Both the position numbers and the translations under genes were made by a program. Of a stretch of DNA of 15,382 nt, positions 15,314 to 15,382 are shown in pieces (the first letter of the stretch is position 1; every line of letters begins with the position of its first letter). Source of the stretch: Methanobacterium sp. (GTDB lineage: Archaea > Methanobacteriota > Methanobacteria > Methanobacteriales > Methanobacteriaceae); NCBI GenBank assembly GCA_030017655.1, contig JASEIM010000031.1, forward strand, positions 1 through 15,382, written 5' to 3'. The notes under the pieces were generated by a model, which saw only the letters and a list, made by a program, of their open reading frames with translations, did no database searches and was not told the origin of the DNA.

Positions 15314-15340
15314 ATTATCACCTCAATTTTTTTTAATTAT

Positions 15341-15369
15341 GGTTCGGAAAAATAAAATTTTCCTCAACC
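15341..15369. promoter_or_regulatory. Dyad in the thermosome promoter region, candidate operator
   Basis: GGAAAA (15346-15351) and TTTTCC (15358-15363) are a perfect inverted repeat with a 6-bp spacer. Outer arms GGTT (15341-15344) and AACC (15366-15369) extend it, separated from the inner arms by one base on one side and two on the other. On the minus strand the centre reads TTTTATTT, the best TATA candidate for the thermosome gene, 37-44 bp before its start codon. A factor bound here would compete with TBP. Confidence 0.45.
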
Positions 15370-15382
15370 TCAAAAATTTTTT

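Noticed and set aside
1..15382. CRISPR array, IS element, prophage or tRNA gene
   Set aside because: I saw no regularly spaced repeats, transposase or integrase motifs, terminal repeats, or tRNA arm patterns on either strand.

Overview
The window looks like chromosome of a mesophilic methanogenic archaeon, most probably of the Methanobacteriales (Methanobacterium-like). The evidence is a group II chaperonin (thermosome) with a Gly/Met-rich tail, an archaeal-type PheRS alpha subunit with long N-terminal winged-helix region, an archaeal DUF2121 protein, GGTGA/GAGGT-type ribosome binding sites, TATA-like promoter elements, AT-rich intergenic DNA and a large soluble multi-PAS histidine kinase of the kind common in that genus. 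The genus is inference. I see no mobile elements, CRISPR arrays, tRNA or rRNA genes.

Layout. Plus strand 1-5188: a DUF2121 protein whose N terminus resembles a proteasome-type Ntn hydrolase, a metallo-beta-lactamase-fold (MBL) hydrolase whose reading frame is broken by one extra base inside a strong stem-loop, then an orphan sensor histidine kinase with five PAS domains and one GAF domain. Minus strand 8131-5214: a two-helix membrane protein, two tandem NTF2/SnoaL-like paralogues, a RimJ/RimL-type acetyltransferase and chorismate synthase (aroC). Plus strand 8193-13488: an HhH-family DNA glycosylase without an Fe-S cluster, a very cysteine-rich ferredoxin-like protein, porphobilinogen synthase (hemB), a CitG-like protein and pheS. 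Minus strand 15313-13676: the thermosome subunit.

How the genes relate. Most are housekeeping: HemB feeds tetrapyrrole synthesis (F430, corrinoids, haem/sirohaem), AroC ends the shikimate pathway, PheS charges tRNA-Phe and the thermosome folds proteins. The pairs glycosylase/ferredoxin (5 bp gap) and hemB/CitG-like (29 bp gap) look cotranscribed. The CitG-like gene has no citrate lyase partner here.

Best leads: (1) the +1 frameshift in the MBL gene, at a UUU-C slip site in the loop of a GC-rich hairpin; it could be a sequencing artefact, a true mutation or programmed frameshifting. (2) A perfect 9-bp inverted repeat spanning the predicted transcription start of the NTF2-like pair. (3) A dyad over the likely TATA region of the thermosome promoter. 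(4) The Ntn-hydrolase-like N terminus of the DUF2121 protein. (5) The glycosylase that has lost both its cluster cysteines and the lyase lysine. No clearly new multi-gene system is evident. Starts were moved from the longest ORF for six genes (MBL, both NTF2-like proteins, glycosylase, hemB, pheS) on ribosome-binding-site, paralogue-alignment or family-homology grounds.
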